Shown here: piece after piece, positions 13,601-24,200 of the stretch | How the letters are laid out: the number at the start of each line of letters is the position of its first letter | Numbering within the stretch: position 1 is the stretch's first letter | Assembly (NCBI GenBank): GCA_013397455.1 | Contig: VYZB01000167.1 | Coordinates: 1,641,517-1,705,516, forward strand | Direction: 5' to 3' | DNA from: Crotophaga sulcirostris | Lineage: Eukaryota > Chordata > Aves > Cuculiformes > Crotophagidae | Length of the DNA: 64,000 nt | Translations under genes and position numbers: made by a program | Notes under the pieces: generated by a model | What the model was told of the DNA's origin: nothing | Database searches by the model: none | What the model saw: the letters and a program-made list of their open reading frames with translations, nothing else

Positions 13601-15738
13601 TATTGCCTGTATCATACACCTGTGGAATTTCTCACGGGGTGGTGATAGCCACAATCTACAGACTGTGCAAAAAAAAAGCTTAATGATCAATCCTGTATGA
13701 ACTTTAGTCTACAATAAGACTGTGTGTGATACTGTTGCCATTCACATTCCTTTTGTATTTTTTATTAATGATTCACCAAGTCATTCAGCTAGAAGAATCA
13801 GAAGGCATTAATTGATGTGGAGGCAACACCCAGTATAGCCCTTCTTTCTTTCTTCCAGATAATTTTCAGGGACTCAAAACTCTCTATTTCCTAAAAGCAA
13901 AAAACTCATTTAACAGAAAATAACTGATATTTATAGCAGCTTCAGAGATTTTTCTCAGTTGGCAATTATGTAGGGTTTGTTTGTTTGTTTCAACAACTTA
14001 TTAGTGCCCTCCAGGTGGAATTGAATTTTTAACTAATCAGAGAATGACAAAAAAATAAGAAAGATATTATGCATAACTACTGCTGTAACACTTCCTGTAG
14101 CCTTTGTTGTCTCCTCTTTGTGTGGGTTTTAGAGAAAGAAGTCTTGACTTTGGGGACAACCTGAAGTTAACAATGATCAACTCCTTATTTTAACCTTTTC
14201 AAACTTCTGCAGAAGAGGGATAATGTAGGTCAGACATCCCTTAGGGATCTTGTTCTGGGGGAGTGCCACAGTCCCAGGTTAGAATGCATCCATCATGCAG
14301 CTGCTGGGGGACACAAGTAGGTTTGAAGAACAGTAAGTAGCCTGTATTTGTCCTTGGCATTGCTTTCTTATTCATGTGAAACGATGCATACTGCTTTAGT
14401 TCTTGTTCTGGTCATAATAACGTACCTTTGGAAGTGTTTCAGAGCTTAATAAACTTTATTGGGAGGTTTCTGAGGTGCTATTAAGCCTCCAGAGCAAACT
14501 GTCAGTGTGTATTGTGGTTTGCAGGCAGAACTGGCAAAAAGTGCCTGTTCTCACAACCTCAAATAAAAGCAAGTTGGAAAAAATAAAATCTGGGTCACTG
14601 CTTGTGATGAGTAAGCAGTTACCAGAGCGTTGAGCCATTTTTCCCCGCTCTGGGAAGCTGTAAAGGAACATCACAGCAACAAAATCCCAGTGCAGTTTAT
14701 TAGGCCTCTCTTGCCTACAAAGTTTCTGCTACAGGTTACTATTTTTGCATTTTTGGACTGTGTTATCCCTAACAAAGTGTCATTTTCGTGCCATCTGTGC
14801 TTTTCCTCCTTGGTAGGTTCTTTTTTTGTGTGTGAGCCACTATAGATCATATTAATCTATGGAGTGTTTTTCTGGAGTAGAAGTGGAGTTTTATGGAATA
14901 AAAGAACAAGTTTAGCAGTGTCATAAAGTTACAGCAGACTGCAGCACTCTAGACAGGGCAATACAAATGAAGATGGAAATTGTAGCCCCTAAAGTTAGTG
15001 CTGTGCAGTTCGACAGATTAGCTCAGTAAGTTGTCTTTTCTTCGTCTTAGTTAGTGATTTTAGAGCTCGACTGGAAATTTGTGAATATAAAGAGAGGAGA
15101 ATGATGTGACTTGACTGAGGACAGCGTAGCTGCAAATGAACTCTTGAGTTCTTTGTTTTGCTGTGACTTTTTGTGTGGCCACCTTTCTGTTTTAGCTTTC
15201 TCATCTGTAAAACAGATAGGCCGGCCAGGTGGCGTCTGCTTTGATTAGTGTTTGTAAAGTGCTTTGATCACTCAAAATCCTCCTTTAGCACTAATTACTC
15301 CTCGAGTGTATTCATGCGTGGAAGCAAACAGGCAGTCAAACTTCTGCTAGGAAGGATAAAAGGCAGGAAGCCGAGGGAGGGGCCGAGCCTAGGACAGTCT
15401 GTACTCGGGCTTTGGGAGGGTGCCTGGAGCCCAGCCAGCCTTCTATGTTGTGTGCCCTGGAAAGGAATTAATTGTGAATTCTGGTGATGCAGAGTGCCTT
15501 TAGGCAATGCTTTTATCACAGTTCCCTATAATATCAGCTCTGTGTGGATCTACGAGGTGTAAGCCTACAACGGATATGGATTCGGCAGAATCAAAGACAG
15601 GTGCTGCAGGTGAGCCTCTGCTCCTTGGTAGTCAGACACATCACATCACATGGGAGCACGTGCCTCCTCACTACCCCCCACACAATCCTGGCCTACTCAA
15701 CTTCATAAAGCTTTTACCTCCTTGTTACTTCTCAACAG
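7695..15738 (+). other. DMD: DMD intron 74
   Basis: An 8044-bp intron with donor GTGTGT and acceptor CAACAG. Apart from a probable ancient SINE relic near 15.1-15.3 kb and short A or T homopolymers (for example near 8396-8407), I recognise nothing. The longest ORF in it, on the minus strand at 10509-11015, resembles no known protein and has a length expected by chance. Confidence 0.88.
15125..15285 (+). repeat. Probable ancient MIR/CORE-SINE-type relic
   Basis: Several parts resemble the 3' half of old amniote tRNA-derived SINEs in the right order: 'cttgagttct', 'gctgtgactttttgtgtg', 'tttctcatctgtaaaac', then 'gattagtgtttgtaaagtgc' with 'tttgatca'. The 'catctgtaaaa' block and the 'tgtaaagtgctttga' block about 45 nt later are the signature of MIR-like elements. 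The tRNA-like head is not clear and divergence is high, so the left limit is uncertain. This is a pattern match from memory, not an alignment. Confidence 0.58.
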
Positions 15739-15982
15739 AAACTTGCAAGCAGAGTATGACCGTTTGAAGCAACAGCATGACCACAAAGGACTGTCTCCAC
15801 TGCCATCCCCACCAGAGATGATGCCGGTTTCTCCACAAAGCCCCCGGGATGCTGAGCTCATTGCAGAAGCCAAGCTGCTTCGCCAGCACAAAGGCCGCCT
15901 GGAGGCCAGGATGCAGATACTGGAGGATCACAACAAACAGCTGGAGTCACAGCTGCACAGGCTGAGGCAGCTGCTGGAACAG
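15739..15982 (+). CDS. DMD: Dystrophin exon 75 (coiled coils for dystrobrevin)
   Basis: This 244-nt exon equals human exon 75. The first A completes Arg and 81 full codons follow. [17 protein letters not shown] finishes the first coiled coil. The linker [18 protein letters not shown] carries several SP sites. The second coiled coil runs from [20 protein letters not shown] through [20 protein letters not shown] to RQLLEQ, with regular Leu/Ile heptads. These helices pair with the coiled coil of dystrobrevin (known for the family). Differences from human are Glu to Asp in HDHK and Thr to Val in MPVS. The acceptor is CAACAG and the donor is the strong GTGAGT. Confidence 0.98.
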
Positions 15983-16363
15983 GTGAGTCCTCAGACCTTT
16001 CTTCTAGATCTCTCCAGAGTCATCTTGCAAACAGGGTGTGAAACCTCATCAGTAATGACAACAGACCAAGAAATTATATCTGTATAGAGGTGTTGGAGAA
16101 TAATATTAAATTTTATACAGGCTGCAAGTGGGAAAGTGAAATCATGTTCCGGTGTTCTTCTTTAGTCTTCTTCCTTGCTTTATTCAGGATTTAAATCCAT
16201 TGTTTGAATGAATATATTTATTTAAAGCAGACAGAAAATTGTGTCTATTTATGGAATAAATAAAAAACACAGAGATACAAATATTTGTGCAACTGTGTAT
16301 ATATATGTGTATATGTAACTGATCTGTAAAAAACAATCTCTTCTTTTTTCCTTCAATTTTTAG
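15983..16363 (+). other. DMD: DMD intron 75
   Basis: The shortest intron of the window, 381 bp, AT-rich, with donor GTGAGT and acceptor TTTTAG. It holds a short TATATATGTGTATATG stretch and nothing else of note. Confidence 0.92.
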
Positions 16364-16487
16364 CCACAGGCGGATGCCAAGGTGAACGGTACAACACTAT
16401 CATCTCCTTCTACCTCTTTGCAGAGGTCAGACAGCAGTCAGCCAATGCTTCTTCGTGTAGTTGGCAGCCAGACTTCAGAAACCATGG
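16364..16487 (+). CDS. DMD: Dystrophin exon 76
   Basis: This 124-nt exon equals human exon 76. It starts in phase 0, has 41 codons and one base of Gly. It encodes PQADAKVNGTTLSSPSTSLQ, RSDSSQPMLLRVVGSQTSET and Met. This is a Ser/Thr-rich, probably flexible tail after the coiled coils and a plausible phosphorylation target. Changes from human are Glu to Asp (ADAK), Val to Leu (TTLSS) and Asp-Ser to Glu-Thr (SETM), all conservative. The acceptor is TTTTAG and the donor is GTAAGA. Confidence 0.97.
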
Positions 16488-17222
16488 GTAAGATAACAAA
16501 GTTCAGATTGTTGTAAAAAATAGTTACAGGCCCGTTTTCCAGAAAAAAAATCCTTAAAGACAGAAAATACTCTGCTCTTCTGCTTAGTTCAGTTGAGAAT
16601 GAAGTAGACATTTGCAGTGGTCTTTGATGTCATCTGGCTGTTTACATCTTCATTATGGTTCAGGTTTTTGCTTTTTATCATGATGCACACAGTAGCATGG
16701 ATGTTTTGACAGTAAGCACAAACCTCAGCTTGACTTCTGAAAATAAATATCACTAAAAAGCTAACTATTTTATGCAGATTGACTTTCAGCTATTAAGCAT
16801 GACATGACTGATTTAAATGTACATAGGATTTGTTATGGCTAAGAGATTAGATATATGATTAATCATACCCATATTAACTGATATGATCTTATTTTTAATA
16901 TGTTATGGTTCAATCAGTTGGCTTTAGCTGTCATTCATAGGCAGTGATCAGCTAGTGTCTTCTAAATTTCACATCAGATGTGATAATGAACATCATATGA
17001 GTTGTGGAGTAAGGTTAAGTAATAATATTCTGTAGCTAGAGACTGGAATTATTATTTTGGTCCTTTTAGTAACTGCTTTGTAGCGTTTTCCTAATTTTTT
17101 ATCTGCTATATAATTAACAAGTATTTATTACCAAGTAGTAAGAATTTTCTGCTAGTAAAAAAGCAATCAACCATTGCAGCATCTTTAAGCAAATGCACTG
17201 AAATTACTTCAACAAGATAATA

Positions 17223-17862
17223 TTTCATAGAATCACATAATTATAGCATCATTTATCTTGGAAAAGACCTTTAAGATCATCAAGTCCAACTGTAATCCTA
17301 ACACTGCCAACTCCACCACTAAACCGTGTCCCTACGTGCCTTGTCGGTACATCTTTTAAATGCCTCTAGGAATGGTGACTCAGCTACTTGCCTGAGTAAC
17401 CTGTTCCAATGCTTCTCAACCCTTTCAGTTAAGAATTTTTTCCTAATATCCAATCTGAACCTTCCCTGGCACAACTTGAGGCCATTACCTCTTGTCCTAT
17501 TGGATGTGACTTGGGAGAAGAGACCAACACCCACCTCGCAACCATCTGCTTTCAGGTAGTTGTGGAGAGTGATAAGATCTCCCCTCAATCTCCTTTTCTC
17601 AAGTTTAAACAACCTCATTTCTCTCAGCCACTCCTCATAGGACTTCTGCTCCATACCCTTCATCAGCTTCGTTGCCCTTCTTTGAACACGCCCCAGTACC
17701 TCAGTGTCTTTCTTGTAGTGAGGGGCCCAAAACTGAACACAGTATTCAAGGTGTGGCCGATCATTTCCCTGGTTGCGCTGGCAACACTATTTCTGGTGCA
17801 AGGCAGGATGCGGTTGGCTTCTTGGCCACCTGGACACGTTGCTGGCTCATATTCAGCCAGCT
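17223..17862 (-). mobile_element. CR1 LINE, 5'-truncated, antisense in intron 76
   Basis: Read on the minus strand, about 640 bp match the end of CR1 ORF2 and the 3' UTR. The plus strand begins with the complement of the CR1 terminus ('tcatagaatcaca'), then 'acctttaagatcatcaagtc', and runs back into the ORF2 tail. On the minus strand 17319-17663 stays open for 114 codons and reads as the CR1 reverse-transcriptase C-terminal tail (segments such as [32 protein letters not shown] and [13 protein letters not shown]). It has no endonuclease or catalytic RT core and cannot move by itself. The open tail suggests moderate age. It should not be called a host gene. Confidence 0.93.
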
Positions 17863-19884
17863 TTCAAAAGGTAGTCTGGTGGTAATATTCAGCTTCATAA
17901 ACAGAAATTAATTTAGTGTAGGTTAGAGAGAGAAGTTGGGGGAGAGTGAGAAACTTAAGTGAGAAGCTTTTTTCTTCACTTTGATTCGTGAAAGAGTCAA
18001 TGACAGTGAGAAATTGAATGGGAGGAGATGTTTTGCTGTGTCTGAAGTGCCATTGTGGTGGGAGATACATCTTGTTCAGTAGCTTTTTCTTCCATCCTGA
18101 GCGTAGGCAGTAACGTCAGCCTGTGCCATTATTAAACAAGATGGGTTCTGTACACTACATCAGAAAATGTGAAATAAATGCTACCCTTAGGAATGGTTAA
18201 GTTAAATCCTGGAAGTGAGAGTATAGTCACAGGTAACTTCAATTTCGAATGTCATATTACAATCATATTACTAATGAGTAAATATTTTGCAACAGAGTAG
18301 ACAAAATGTATCGGTGGAGTAATTTGCCTCGGCTTTCTGAAGAAATGTCATGAATTCCATGATATGAAATATGTTAATTAAAATATACAAGAAAAAATAG
18401 TAAGACAGTGATTCCCAGCCATTTTATTAAAAGTGTTGTTACTTCATATTTTATCGTTTAGTAGGACAAAATACGATAATGTACTTGTCATTTGACTCGA
18501 TACAAAATTATTCCTGTTTAACTTGTGAGACTGGAATTAATTAACATGCATGTAACCATATAAACATATTTAAAGCAGATATTTAGACATGAATCAGGGG
18601 GTTTTGTTTGTTCGGTTGAGCCAGTATGTGGAAGGACAGTGAGATGTCAAATCCTTATCAGTATGATCATGTTGAGACTCAGCAAAGCAATGCTGTTGAC
18701 AGCATGGAGCGGAGCTTATAAAAAGAATTACTAACCGAGCTAACAAACCGCAACTAATTCAGTTTGTCGAGTCTCTTTCACACCAGAAAGCTTTGCTTGC
18801 TAGTCTGAGAGCTTTCTGAAGCGCAACTTAAAATATTCTAGAATTGTGAAGGGAACCCGAGGGGTGTTGTAGGTAATGCTCCCATGTAGCAGGCATACAC
18901 CCAGTAATAGGTGTCTCTAGGTCACTCAGGCAATGTGGTAATGTAGTGGTAGCTGTTACATGTTTTGCCTTTTGAAAGGAAAGCTTAGGGTTTTTTTTCT
19001 TTGAATACAGACTCACTGCATATCTCTGTCTCTCTGCTTTCTTCAGGAGAGATTACTCTAAAAGGTTTTCCATCAGTATTGTCCAGCTTTTTGAAAAAAT
19101 CAGCAACCCACTCAGATCCTAATTTACAAATAGAGGAGCTTATCCCTTGATAACTTAAATATAACTGGACAGGTAGAGAGGTTCTGCTTTTCTTCTCACA
19201 GAGCCCTAATGGGAAGACCTTGATCTCTGGCCTTTCTCTTCCAGTAATGTAGCAGCAGAGGAGCTTCTCTAAGGCATGTGAGCTGAGACTGTTGCTGAAC
19301 TTGAATTCATTTGGGTACCACCAGAACATTTGAGATCCACCCAGCTCTCCAACCCTTTTGTAGAAACACAAATGGGGAAGATTGATTTGGGCAAATGTAG
19401 TTGAGGTCTGAAGATTTCTTTACTTTTGTCTGGTTGCTCAGTTGGTGTCTTAGTTTGTCATTTACAAGGCAGTGTTCAAAGAAATCAACCAAATCACAAA
19501 GAATAAAAATAAGCTTTTAAATAAAGCTACAGCAGTCTTGAAGGTCAACACAGCGCGTTTTGTATCAGAGCTTACAATGACGTTTGTATATCAGTACCTG
19601 TCCTCATTTTTTTCTTGGCCAGGACAGCAGAACCGTCGCCCTCTTCTTTCAGTCTTTAGGGCCACGTGGCATTCTGCAGGCCTGCTAGTAAGGTCTTTGG
19701 CCTGGGAAGAAGCAGCAAGATCTCGGTCTGAGTTTTCACCTTGACATCCATCAGAGGCTTGGAAGGACATTAATTTTGCTAAGGTTTATCAGTGCAGCAC
19801 TTGATGCAAAATTACCTCATGGTGTGAGTTGATTTGTGTGAACCCAGGACCAGGTGAAAGCTGAACGAACTGCAAACAGTCTCA

Positions 19885-19990
19885 GCAGCTATTTTTAGAT
19901 CATTAATGGAATAAAGGAAGCCGATACGAAGACCATCACTTATATGAGTCAAGTGCTTCTTGCAGACATTTTACCCTACTTCTTGTACTG
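19885..19990 (+). repeat. Copy A of an unidentified dispersed or duplicated segment
   Basis: This segment aligns with 20747-20850 in the same direction. Shared blocks are 'cattaatXgaataa', 'gaagc' and an exact 14-mer CAGACATTTTACCC (19963-19976). By eye about two thirds to 70 percent of positions match, with a 1-base offset in the middle. I do not recognise the family. It may be an old transposable element or a local duplication. Confidence 0.6.
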
Positions 19991-20746
19991 GAGTGGGAAC
20001 AATTACTTTTGGTCACTAATAACTCTTCTGAAACTCCTGGCCATAAGGTGAGGCCACCACTAATAATAAGGAATATATGCAATCCTGAAGTGTTCGTTTA
20101 GCACCTCTTTTAGTAAAGGGCTCCGCTAGTATGGAGCACCTCAAGGTTTTAAAGAATATAAATGCTAACAGAAAATTAGACAGTTTATTACTCAAGTCGA
20201 GTAGGGCATGACATTTTAGAATAAAGGGTCATTAAGTCATTTTGAAAATAAGGATGTACCTCTCAGGGTTATTACAGCAGGCAAAATTGCTTTTGTGTTT
20301 TAGTAGGGATAAAAGAAATCTATTAAAAGGGAGAATCTCGATCAAAGTTTCCTTTAAGTATGTTCTTTTTTCAGATGCTTTATTTATATTGAAGGCTAGG
20401 GTCTACAGTAAAATTAACATATGGATTTTAGTTATCTGAAACCATGACTGAAAAGCCCCAGTAAAAATAAAATTTATTGAATTTCTCATTAAACTGCTGC
20501 CCTATAATCAGGCTATAGAAATTATTCAGTAGGAGAAATGTATTTCGCTTTATTAAACTGCTGCTAAACCCTTTTACAGTACAATTGAATGTTCTTGGAG
20601 CACCAATCTGATGCAATTAAACTGTCAGAAATATTAATACTGATGCATATTAGAATCTGGGTTTCTACTGATTTACGCAGCTAGGCAAAGCAGTGCTAAC
20701 ATGAATCCAGCACTATTAGAAAGCTGCTCAATAGCAGCACTCACAA

Positions 20747-20850
20747 CAGCAATTTCTTCTGCCATTAATAGAATAAGAGAAGCTGAAATGATGAGTGTCA
20801 TTTATAGAACTAAATGTTCCTAACAGACATTTTACCCCAGTTCTTTTTAC
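20747..20850 (+). repeat. Copy B of the unidentified segment
   Basis: Partner of 19885-19990, about 860 bp downstream. The exact 14-mer CAGACATTTTACCC is at 20824-20837, and 'cattaatagaataa' is at 20763-20776. A smaller local echo lies between the copies: 'ttaaactgctgc' occurs near 20489 and again near 20554. Confidence 0.6.
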
Positions 20851-21109
20851 AAGACTAGATTATTTATAAAATCCCTTTCTACAAATTAAAGTCAGTGTTA
20901 ATTTTTCAAAATTAATTGTTCAATTTCATTAAGATACTTAAAAAAAAGAGGAACATAATAGTCAAAAAAATTCATCTTTAAAATTTTGATTGTATACTAA
21001 GCAGAAAATGTGTTTAAGTGAACAGCTTTAGGTGGATGTATGCAGTAGTAAGCTGTTAGCAAATGTCTTTGTGGTGGCTCTCATGCAGTGGTGTGAATTT
21101 ACTTTCCAG

Positions 21110-21202
21110 GCGAGGATGAGCTGCTCAGCCCTCCCCAGGACACAAGCACAGGTTTGGAGGAAGTGATGGAGCAGCTGAACAACTCCTTCCCCAGTTCCAG
21201 AG
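21110..21202 (+). CDS. DMD: Dystrophin exon 77
   Basis: This 93-nt exon equals human exon 77. Two bases complete Gly, 30 codons follow, and one base of Gly is carried over. It encodes EDELLSPPQDTSTGLEEVME and QLNNSFPSSR. It is acidic and helix-prone around LEEVMEQLNN. The only change from human is at the start (EDEL for EEDL). The acceptor is TTCCAG and the donor is the strong GTGAGT. The last base joins either exon 78 or, when that is skipped, exon 79; both give Gly as the next residue and then different reading frames. Confidence 0.97.
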
Positions 21203-24200
21203 GTGAGTGCTGCTGCCTGCGGCAGATGAGAGGGAAGAAGATAAAAGTGCTTTCTGTTCCTTGATGTTGTCAGGGGGTTGTGTTTCGGTTTCAGGTGTTT
21301 TTTTTTTCTACTCTTTGTTTTCATTTTAACAATAGCTGTAGAGAAACCTGTCTGATTTAGACTGGAGAAGCACCCTGCTCCTCCTTTACCTTAAGCTACC
21401 TCCACAGGTAGCCCTTGCTAGATATGTGGATGAAAAAATGTCTGTCGAAGACTCTTTCTTCCTGAGCATTTTCTTCTTTTCCCTTTTGCCGTGTTCCTTT
21501 TCCCACAGCTTCCCTCCTTTATAGTCAGTCCCTTTGCTGATTTATTTTCAATACATGTCTTAGCACATTTTTCTTCTGTCGTTACCTTTCTCCAAGAAGA
21601 ATCTGTTTCAAAATAATATTAAGCTGTGAGTCAAAGTTTTTGACCTTGTGGCTCTTGGGTCCAGAGTGTCTTGTTTACTTACGTGTACAGCCACAGCATT
21701 TCTTTCAGTGTTTCTGGTTTGCTCGTTCCTGTTGTTTGCTAAAGATAAGCATTTGTATTACTAGGATTTATTTGTTCAGCTTTTTTTAATTACAGAAAGG
21801 TCTTTTCTAAGCCCAGAGAAAATTCTCTACTACCAAGAAAAATGGCTTATATTCCTAACAGGGGATGGGAAGTTTGGTGTATTACCTATTGCTGTGAAAG
21901 AAGGCTCAGACCTAAACTTCTTGCAGAAGATAGTCCTGGTGTCTTCTGACAGCCTGCTAATTGGATTTCAGTAGGGACATAGGCTTACCATAGGGCCACT
22001 AGCAGAGTTTTCACACGTCACCCAGAGGTTCGCCTTTAGTAGATAAATGCGTTAACCATCATGCTAGACTTCCAGTGAAGTCAAGTTTCCTCCATTCCTT
22101 GATTTCGAAGCAAGTTCAGCTCTTACCAGGCATCATCTGGGAGCAGTGGAAAAGGAGAAGGTGATGTAAACTGCATAAGGTCTCACGCCTCAGATCAAAA
22201 GATTGAATTGTTTAGAAAAATATTATTGAAGATCTAATACAACAAATTGTTTACTACATTGATATCCACCTCAACATTATATGAAAAAAGTCATATGTCC
22301 AGCTATCATTTTACCTAGGTATTAATTATCAGAGACGACAGATGAAAAATCTTTCAAGTGTTCGTAAGTAGATAAAAATGGGCTTACTTTTAAAGTTTCT
22401 GTGTACACGTGTCCAACAGACAGTGCTTTCTTATCAGTTACAATCATTTGTGTAAATACATTACATTTAGGAGATCTTACGTAACCATAGGGATCCAGAT
22501 GCAGATATCCATGTGTTAAAATGTTCACCTTTCTCTGTGGTATATAATTTGTAAGCATAGCTGATGGCACTGACAGTGTTTCTTTTAAAAAATAAGCTTA
22601 ATTTTAAGTAAAATAGGAGCAATTTACAAAAAAAACAGTTAATGAGATATTTGAAATACAATGGTTCATTTACTGTGTATAAGTAGGTAGAGATCAATCT
22701 ATTAGATACCACTCCCTACTGACTGAGAATAGAAAGATTTTTAATTTTATTAGTGAAAGTTGCAAAGCTTTATGAATCAAACCAACGGAATATAAAGTGT
22801 AGTGGGATGAAAAAAGGATCTGAAATTGGTAATGTCAGTTAATATTTTAATTCCATAAGTCAAACTCTTAACTTCACATTTGCATTCCAGTGATGCAAAA
22901 TCTAGCAATTAAAATACCGAGAAAGAATGTATTCCCTTTATATGCTTTCCTGCCTGACTAACAGCCGTAGAGGACAAAAGTATTCTCTACCTGCATGAGC
23001 TGTGAGTGAGACACGGTCTGTTTGACATGTGTTGTCTTCTGTCTTCCTCAGCCAAGCTGTGAGAGGACCTTCTGGTGTAGCAGCCAAGAGCAGGCACAGG
23101 CCATTGGGCAGAGTCAGGTTTCCCACAGGACTTTACTTCTGGGCCTGACCAAAGCACTGTCAGGCTCAGCCAGAATCAGCCTCCTCTTCTCCCTTTTGAC
23201 TGCACTAGAAGATTAGTCCTGCTGAAAGAAAAAATTATTCAGTTTTTGGAGAATTGTACTGGGTTTTGGCTAAAAAGACTAGGACCTCAATTAGGTTTCT
23301 TTTGATGCATGTGTACTAAAGCCAGGTTTGTATAATTGCTTTTGCTTGAGGAATAAGAAGGGTCAGGTCCTCTGTGAGAAAAAAATAGTTTGCACTACAA
23401 GCAGTGCAAATGGATTTCCATTTACTGGTTGATATAGAAGGTTATTGACATCATCAGTTTTACTGTGATGTCATGCAAACTTCAGTTGTTGTTTTCTTCT
23501 ACTCCTATTTTAATGATTAAATGATATTCAACTGATACTGCATAAACAAAGCTTACATCAACAGCTAATGTATCACAGCCTTACGTAGACCTTCACTGTG
23601 AGATGAAGGGTGCTGTAGTCAGCCACTTTCCATGGGCATTATGGATTTACAAGACTGCCCAGAGAAGAAGTAGGGTTGATTGGTCTTATCAAACCACTGA
23701 GTCGGGGGCCATTTTGCTGTTGGGACATGCAAATCAGTATTTCAGGTTTCCTACCTGTAATGAAAAATCCAAGTGTAATTGCAAAATGTGAAAGCAGTGT
23801 GGCCAAGCAGCCTCAGAAGAGGGTATAGTGTAAGGATTCAGATGTGGTGGAAATAATATTTTATTTCTTTGGATTAGAAGTTGCATTGATACACAAGGTA
23901 TTTGTAAGTATTCAGTAAACACAATAATAAGCCCAAACAAGCGATGAGCACAGATCTATAAAGAATAAATTTTCTTATATTAATTTCTGTTAAGTTGAAT
24001 TAAAAAAATGTCAGATGTACTAAACTCAGGCATCCCATTCTGGCATTCAGAACTGTGTTGTGATACAGGAGCTTATGCAATGTTATTTGAAAAGTGAATT
24101 CAAATTACTGTGGTAAAGTGGCACCACATGTGATGCATACTATATTTAGAAATTCAGACTAGAAGGGAGGTAGATTAAATGCCCAAGATTGATGAGTATT

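Larger units (their letters stand above)
16488..21109 (+). other. DMD: DMD intron 76
   Basis: A 4622-bp intron with donor GTAAGA and acceptor TTCCAG. It carries an antisense CR1 (17223-17862) and two diverged copies of an unidentified roughly 105-bp segment (19885-19990 and 20747-20850). The rest is AT-rich with nothing recognised. Confidence 0.9.

Noticed and set aside
14622..14653. 8-bp inverted repeat CCAGAGCG/CGCTCTGG with 16-nt loop
   Set aside because: Short arms and a long loop make it not notable beyond chance.
17319..17663. 114-codon minus-strand ORF as a host gene
   Set aside because: It reads as the tail of CR1 ORF2 inside a truncated LINE, so it is annotated as part of the mobile element.
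18717..18726. TATA-like TTATAAAAAG in intron 76
   Set aside because: No accompanying promoter features, CpG-rich sequence or downstream exon. Such words are common in AT-rich introns.
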